A stretch of DNA of 64,000 nt, taken from positions 56,109 to 120,108 of the forward strand of contig DUBC01000020.1 of assembly GCA_012960505.1 (NCBI GenBank), read 5' to 3'. The notes beneath the pieces are model-generated. The model did not search any database, was not told the DNA's origin, and saw only the letters and a list, made by a program, of their open reading frames with translations. The position numbers and the translations under genes were made by a program. Shown one piece after another: positions 60,257 to 64,000 of the stretch (the stretch's first letter is position 1; the number at the start of each line of letters is the position of its first letter). This DNA is from Verrucomicrobiales bacterium (GTDB lineage: Bacteria > Verrucomicrobiota > Verrucomicrobiia > Verrucomicrobiales > DEV007).

Positions 60257-61807
60257 CTAATTTTTCTTCTTTTTAGCTGCTTTCTTTGTGGCTTTCTTTG
60301 TGGCTTTCTTTGTGGCTTTCTTTGCTGTTTTCTTTGCTGTTTTCTTTGCTGTTTTCTTTGCTGTTTTCTTTAAGCCCTTATGGGATAACTTTTCGCCTTC
60401 TGCATCATGAGTAAATGTCTCAGGTGGAAGATAATGAGGATCACTTTCTGGAAGCACTCCCTTAATTTCTGACATTGCGATGACAGGAAAGAAACGGAGG
60501 AAAAGTAGAAATAGGCCAAGGAATAATCCAAAGGTTCCAACAAATGTCCATATTTCAATCCTGGTCGGATGGTAGAAGTCCCATGCTCCTGGCAGAAAGT
60601 CCTGCGCAATTGAAGTCACGATAATAACGAACCTCTCAAACCACATGCCAGCATTCACACACATGCATACCGCCATAACGACCCATAGATTATGTCTACA
60701 ATATTTGAACCAGAACACTTGTGGGGAAATAACATTACAGAAAAACATCGCCCAATATGCCCATTTGTAATACCCGAATTGACGATTCTCAAATGCTGCT
60801 TGTTCATATTTATTTCCTCCATACCAGGAAATGAAGAGCTCCATTATATAGGCGTAGCCAACTATCGTTCCTGTGAGGAGGATAATCTTTGCCATGTTGT
60901 CAATGTGCTTGTGCGTAATTAGATCCTGAAGACCGTAAATTTTACGCGCAGGAATCATCAACGTAAGCACCATTGCAAATCCACCAAAGATCGCTCCCGC
61001 TACAAAGTAAGGCGGGAAAATCGTTGTGTGCCAACCCGGCACAATAGATGTAGCAAAATCAAACGACACGACCGAGTGCACAGACAAGACTAGAGGTGTT
61101 GATAATGCAGCAAGTAGAAGATATGCCATCTCATAGTGACGCCAATGCCGGTTCGCCCCTCTCCAACCAAGTGCAAAGAATCCGTAGGCCAATTTACGTA
61201 TGCCTTTCTTCGCACGGTCCCGCAATGTGGCGAGATCCGGAATAAGACCCACATACCAAAAAATTACCGACACAGTAAAGTATGTCGAAACGGCAAACAC
61301 ATCCCAGAGCAGTGGCGATTTAAAGTTTTGCCAAATGCCGTTAGCATTAGGAACAGGGGCAAGGAACCAAACCATCCAGAACCGTCCAACGTGAATCGCT
61401 GGGAAAATACCCGCACAAATCACCGCAAAGAGCGTCATGGCCTCTGCTGCGCGATTCACAGAAGTTCTCCATTTTTGACGAGTCAAAAACAGAATAGCTG
61501 AAATCAATGTTCCGGCATGACCAATGCCAATCCAAAAAACGAAATTTGTTATCGCCCATCCCCATCCGACTGGATGATTATTTCCCCACACTCCAACACC
61601 AGTGACAACTAGGTAAGCTAAGCAATATCCTAGCACTCCCATAAGAATCACTGATGGAATAAAAAGGTACCACCAAAGTGCTGGCTGACGATTCTCAACA
61701 ATCCCACAAATCTTATTTGTGACCCAACTCATTGACCGGCCATTAGTGACCAACGGTTCCCTCGCGAGGACCGGTCGAATTGGTTCAGATGTTTGAGCGT
61801 CAGCCAT
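60257..61807 (-). CDS. actC: alternative complex III subunit ActC (NrfD-like) with Lys-rich tail
   Basis: A 516-residue NrfD/PsrC-type membrane protein with about ten helices, the quinol-site subunit of ACIII with ActB. Recognisable parts are [20 protein letters not shown] and [22 protein letters not shown]. The last 35 or so residues are a Lys/Ala/Thr repeat (KKTAKKT units), like histone H1 tails, encoded by the tandem 12-bp repeat listed separately. Such a cytoplasmic polycation is not expected on ACIII. It follows actB closely. Confidence 0.93.
   Translation of the reverse strand: MADAQTSEPIRPVLAREPLVTNGRSMSWVTNKICGIVENRQPALWWYLFIPSVILMGVLGYCLAYLVVTGVGVWGNNHPVGWGWAITNFVFWIGIGHAGTLISAILFLTRQKWRTSVNRAAEAMTLFAVICAGIFPAIHVGRFWMVWFLAPVPNANGIWQNFKSPLLWDVFAVSTYFTVSVIFWYVGLIPDLATLRDRAKKGIRKLAYGFFALGWRGANRHWRHYEMAYLLLAALSTPLVLSVHSVVSFDFATSIVPGWHTTIFPPYFVAGAIFGGFAMVLTLMIPARKIYGLQDLITHKHIDNMAKIILLTGTIVGYAYIMELFISWYGGNKYEQAAFENRQFGYYKWAYWAMFFCNVISPQVFWFKYCRHNLWVVMAVCMCVNAGMWFERFVIIVTSIAQDFLPGAWDFYHPTRIEIWTFVGTFGLFLGLFLLFLRFFPVIAMSEIKGVLPESDPHYLPPETFTHDAEGEKLSHKGLKKTAKKTAKKTAKKTAKKATKKATKKATKKAAKKKKN
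60279..60371. repeat. tandem 12-bp repeats coding the ActC tail
   Basis: Almost eight tandem 12-base units: three GCTTTCTTTGTG-type (from 60279, 60291, 60303) and several variants ending GCT on the plus strand. On the minus strand each encodes four residues of the Lys-Lys-Ala/Thr tail. Because the unit is a multiple of three, gain or loss of a unit would keep the frame and only change tail length. Confidence 0.85.
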
Positions 61808-61818
61808 TATACTAAATA

Positions 61819-64000
61819 TTAATGTATTTTCTTACTCACGGTTCCCACCTGATCAGCATCAGGCATTTTCATATTCGGATTCTTAATCCTCGCCAAATAA
61901 GTTGTCCTTGCTCTGAGTCCCAGATACTTAAGCATTTCATAGTTTCGAGGTGACTGTTTAACTTTGCTGACCCTTGATTCAGGATCAGATATATCTCCAA
62001 AGACAATGGCATCAGCGGTGCATGCAACTTGGCAAGCAACCTTTATCTTGCCATCCGGCACTTTCACGTCATCTGAGTCTCTAGCCTTACGCTTTTGATC
62101 TATTTTGGCTTCCTGGATTCGCTGAACACAATAGGTGCACTTCTCCATGACTCCTCTCATCCTGACTGTAACGTTCGGATTCTTTTGCAACTTCAGGCTA
62201 GGAGCAACACCAGTCTTGTCCTCATCAGAAAGCGGTCCTTTATAGAGCTGGTCGAGTGGTCTTTTATTATAATCGAAGAAATTAAAACGACGCGCCTTAT
62301 ATGGACAATTGTTAGCACAATATCTTGTACCAATGCATCTATTATAGGCCATAGCATTGAGCCCCTCTTCAGTATGAACCGTAGCATTGACTGGGCACAC
62401 AGTCTCACAAGGCGCAGCCTCGCACTGAGTACAAGCCACCGGTTGAGGCAGGAGTTGAACATTTTCAAAATCCTCCTCTTCTTCATCAAACTTGCCATGA
62501 CTGTCAGTATTTGGAGCAAAGTACCGATCCATACGCACCCAGTGCATTTCCCTTCCAATGATAACCTGATCCTTGCCCACAATCGGAATATTGTTCTCGG
62601 ACTGACAAGCAATTGTGCAAGCATTGCAACCATTACAAAGATTCAAATCAATGGACATACCCCACTGCTGCACACCGTCATCGATTAGATCTTTATCGTC
62701 CTGACCGCGGTAAATGGCTTGTTCTGGTGGTATATGAGAATCCATTCCTCTGGACCGGAATGATGAGGCGTGCTCTTCTCCTGGATGCTCGGCTTGGGCC
62801 TTCTTTGACTTAACGGACTCTTCATCAAATTCTTTTTTGGTTCCGTCTCGATAAAGCGCTCTTCCTTCCATCAGGAAATGTTCCTGAGTAAGGGCTATAG
62901 GGTAAGTATTAGTGTTGTAGCCCTCTCTTAATTCGACCTCATCAGTGACAAGTTCAACCTTAACGCCAGTAGCAAACAGCAATGACCCAGTACCTCTTAG
63001 GGGATAAACATTAAATCCAGTCGTGTTCCCAGTATCTTCTCCTGAAGATTGTGGTGTCCCAGCAATAGACCCTGCATTTTTTTGACCGTATCCTATTGAA
63101 ATACTGATCGAATTCTTGGCATGTCCATATGCAGGGAGGACAGGAAAATAATGATCTTCACCTTCACTAACAACCTTAATGAGATGGGCTTTATCCTCTA
63201 TGACGAGATCTTTATTCTTCCAATTCAGACCCTTATCTTTCGCCAATTTTTTCAATGTCGAAATTCCCACTAATGCAGCATTATCCCAGGTCAAGCTGGT
63301 TATAGGATCAGGAACCTCTTGCAACCATCCATTATTAATATGACGTCCATCCCACACCTTATTGTCTGTTGTAAAAACAATTTCGTAACCATCCGAATTG
63401 GTAACATTATCACCAATCATACCTTTGGCAGAATCGTAATTCAGTTCTGCATTGGCCGATGGATATTTACTATCTCGAAGAAATCCATTTCGTAGAGTCG
63501 TATTCCATAATGATTCAGAATCCACTCCAGCAATAACTTTAAAAGTTTCCTTTACTGCTTCCTGGACAGGATCCGTGCCAGCTGCAGGTTCCTTGTCAGA
63601 TAACAATTTAAGTAAGAAAGCTGTCTCTGAAACACCACCAAAAAGAGGGGCGATCATCGGCTGTATAACAGAATATGTGCCATCAGATGCTCTAACATCG
63701 CCCCAACTCTCTAGAAAATGAGCACCAGGGACATGCCAATCAGATGCACGAGCAGATGCACAAAGATTTCTCACACCAAGATGAATCACCGTTTCAACTT
63801 TTGAAACCAACTCATCAAACTTCAAATCCGATGGAGCACTATATACAGGATCGCTTTCGGCACTAATTACCAAAGTTGAAATTTTCCCATCATCAATGGC
63901 TTGAGCAAGATCACTAATAGCTCCGGATTCTGGGTGGCTTCCAGTTACAATATCAATAGCTTTATCTGATCCTATATTTCCAAGGGCATTATTTATTGCG
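61819..64000 (-). CDS. actB: alternative complex III subunit ActB, N-terminus beyond window
   Basis: The frame is open to the right edge, so the gene starts outside the window; at least 727 codons are present. The visible left part resembles the molybdopterin-oxidoreductase-like domain ([16 protein letters not shown]). The C-terminal part is an Fe-S domain of PsrB/NrfC type: [47 protein letters not shown] and [10 protein letters not shown], giving four cluster-binding sets. ActB is the large fused subunit of ACIII that passes electrons between the quinol site and cytochromes. It heads the visible operon; a further act gene may lie outside. Confidence 0.95.
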   Translation of the reverse strand, partial: AINNALGNIGSDKAIDIVTGSHPESGAISDLAQAIDDGKISTLVISAESDPVYSAPSDLKFDELVSKVETVIHLGVRNLCASARASDWHVPGAHFLESWGDVRASDGTYSVIQPMIAPLFGGVSETAFLLKLLSDKEPAAGTDPVQEAVKETFKVIAGVDSESLWNTTLRNGFLRDSKYPSANAELNYDSAKGMIGDNVTNSDGYEIVFTTDNKVWDGRHINNGWLQEVPDPITSLTWDNAALVGISTLKKLAKDKGLNWKNKDLVIEDKAHLIKVVSEGEDHYFPVLPAYGHAKNSISISIGYGQKNAGSIAGTPQSSGEDTGNTTGFNVYPLRGTGSLLFATGVKVELVTDEVELREGYNTNTYPIALTQEHFLMEGRALYRDGTKKEFDEESVKSKKAQAEHPGEEHASSFRSRGMDSHIPPEQAIYRGQDDKDLIDDGVQQWGMSIDLNLCNGCNACTIACQSENNIPIVGKDQVIIGREMHWVRMDRYFAPNTDSHGKFDEEEEDFENVQLLPQPVACTQCEAAPCETVCPVNATVHTEEGLNAMAYNRCIGTRYCANNCPYKARRFNFFDYNKRPLDQLYKGPLSDEDKTGVAPSLKLQKNPNVTVRMRGVMEKCTYCVQRIQEAKIDQKRKARDSDDVKVPDGKIKVACQVACTADAIVFGDISDPESRVSKVKQSPRNYEMLKYLGLRARTTYLARIKNPNMKMPDADQVGTVSKKIH

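Noticed and set aside
60279..60371. Tandem repeat as a CRISPR array
   Set aside because: Units are 12 bases and directly contiguous, with no spacers, and lie within a coding frame; no CRISPR array was seen anywhere in the window.
62095..62688. Antisense frame of 197 residues opposite actB
   Set aside because: It overlaps the iron-sulfur cluster region of actB, a clear gene; no domain or start signal supports it.
61819..63873. Treating 63873 as the true actB start
   Set aside because: The frame continues without stop to the window end, with matching domain sequence, so this internal TTG is not the start.

Overview
The window reads as a chromosomal segment of a Gram-negative, aerobically respiring, probably marine bacterium of the Verrucomicrobiota. 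Four things point that way: an eleven-gene complex I block that starts at nuoD, an alternative complex III plus aa3-type oxidase cluster, a formylglycine-type sulfatase next to uronate and sugar genes, and a LexA gene with a perfect TGTTC-N4-GAACA palindrome just before its start, which is the LexA motif described for Verrucomicrobia. The DNA is AT-rich by eye. No CRISPR array, insertion sequence, phage gene or rRNA was seen; the only tRNA found is a selenocysteine tRNA.

Layout. 1-4.5 kb (minus strand): a periplasmic TPR protein cut by the window edge, two ExbD/TolR proteins and an ExbB/TolQ protein. 4.6-9.4 kb (minus): an SGNH-fold membrane protein lacking its catalytic residues, a eukaryotic-type UDP-sugar pyrophosphorylase and an OmpR-type two-component pair. 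9.5-21.8 kb (minus): nuoD to nuoN, with nuoABC absent; a palindrome lies upstream of nuoD. 22-23.5 kb: uronate isomerase. 23.6-26.5 kb (plus): selC, sulfatase, selA. 26.5-34.7 kb: mannose-6-phosphate isomerase, an FAD dehydrogenase, a PhoD-like phosphatase, a GPH sugar symporter, a VTT membrane protein and moaA-moaC-moaB. 34.8-44.7 kb: a lipoprotein, a receptor-like Ser/Thr kinase with HEAT repeats, a Na+/H+ antiporter, a Rieske protein, a cyclophilin, gluQ, a rhomboid, lexA, a D-Ala-D-Ala carboxypeptidase and an unknown zinc-ribbon membrane protein.

44.7-64 kb (minus) is a long respiratory operon. In transcription order it holds actB (cut by the window end), actC, actD, actE, actF, a blue-copper protein, a CcoN-like protein, a CcoO-like cytochrome c, another cytochrome c, cox subunits I, III, IV, two tiny membrane proteins, cox subunit II, heme O synthase, a degenerate Sco, a canonical Sco, DUF420, DUF1573 and a rhodanese. 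Inferred electron path: quinol to ACIII, then cupredoxin and cytochromes c, then the CuA site of CoxB, then CoxA. With complex I in the same window, most of an aerobic chain is encoded here.

The most unusual feature is the CcoN-like protein. It aligns with cbb3 oxidase subunit I along its length but lacks all six canonical heme and copper histidines, while keeping a CcoO-like heme-c partner between ACIII and a catalytically complete aa3 oxidase. It may be a redox-dead scaffold of an ACIII-oxidase supercomplex. Other oddities are a roughly 300-residue insertion in CoxC, a histone-like Lys-rich tail on ActC, a Sco paralogue without its copper cysteines, and a selC gene with several pyrimidine mismatches enclosed in an outer inverted repeat that ends in a T-run.
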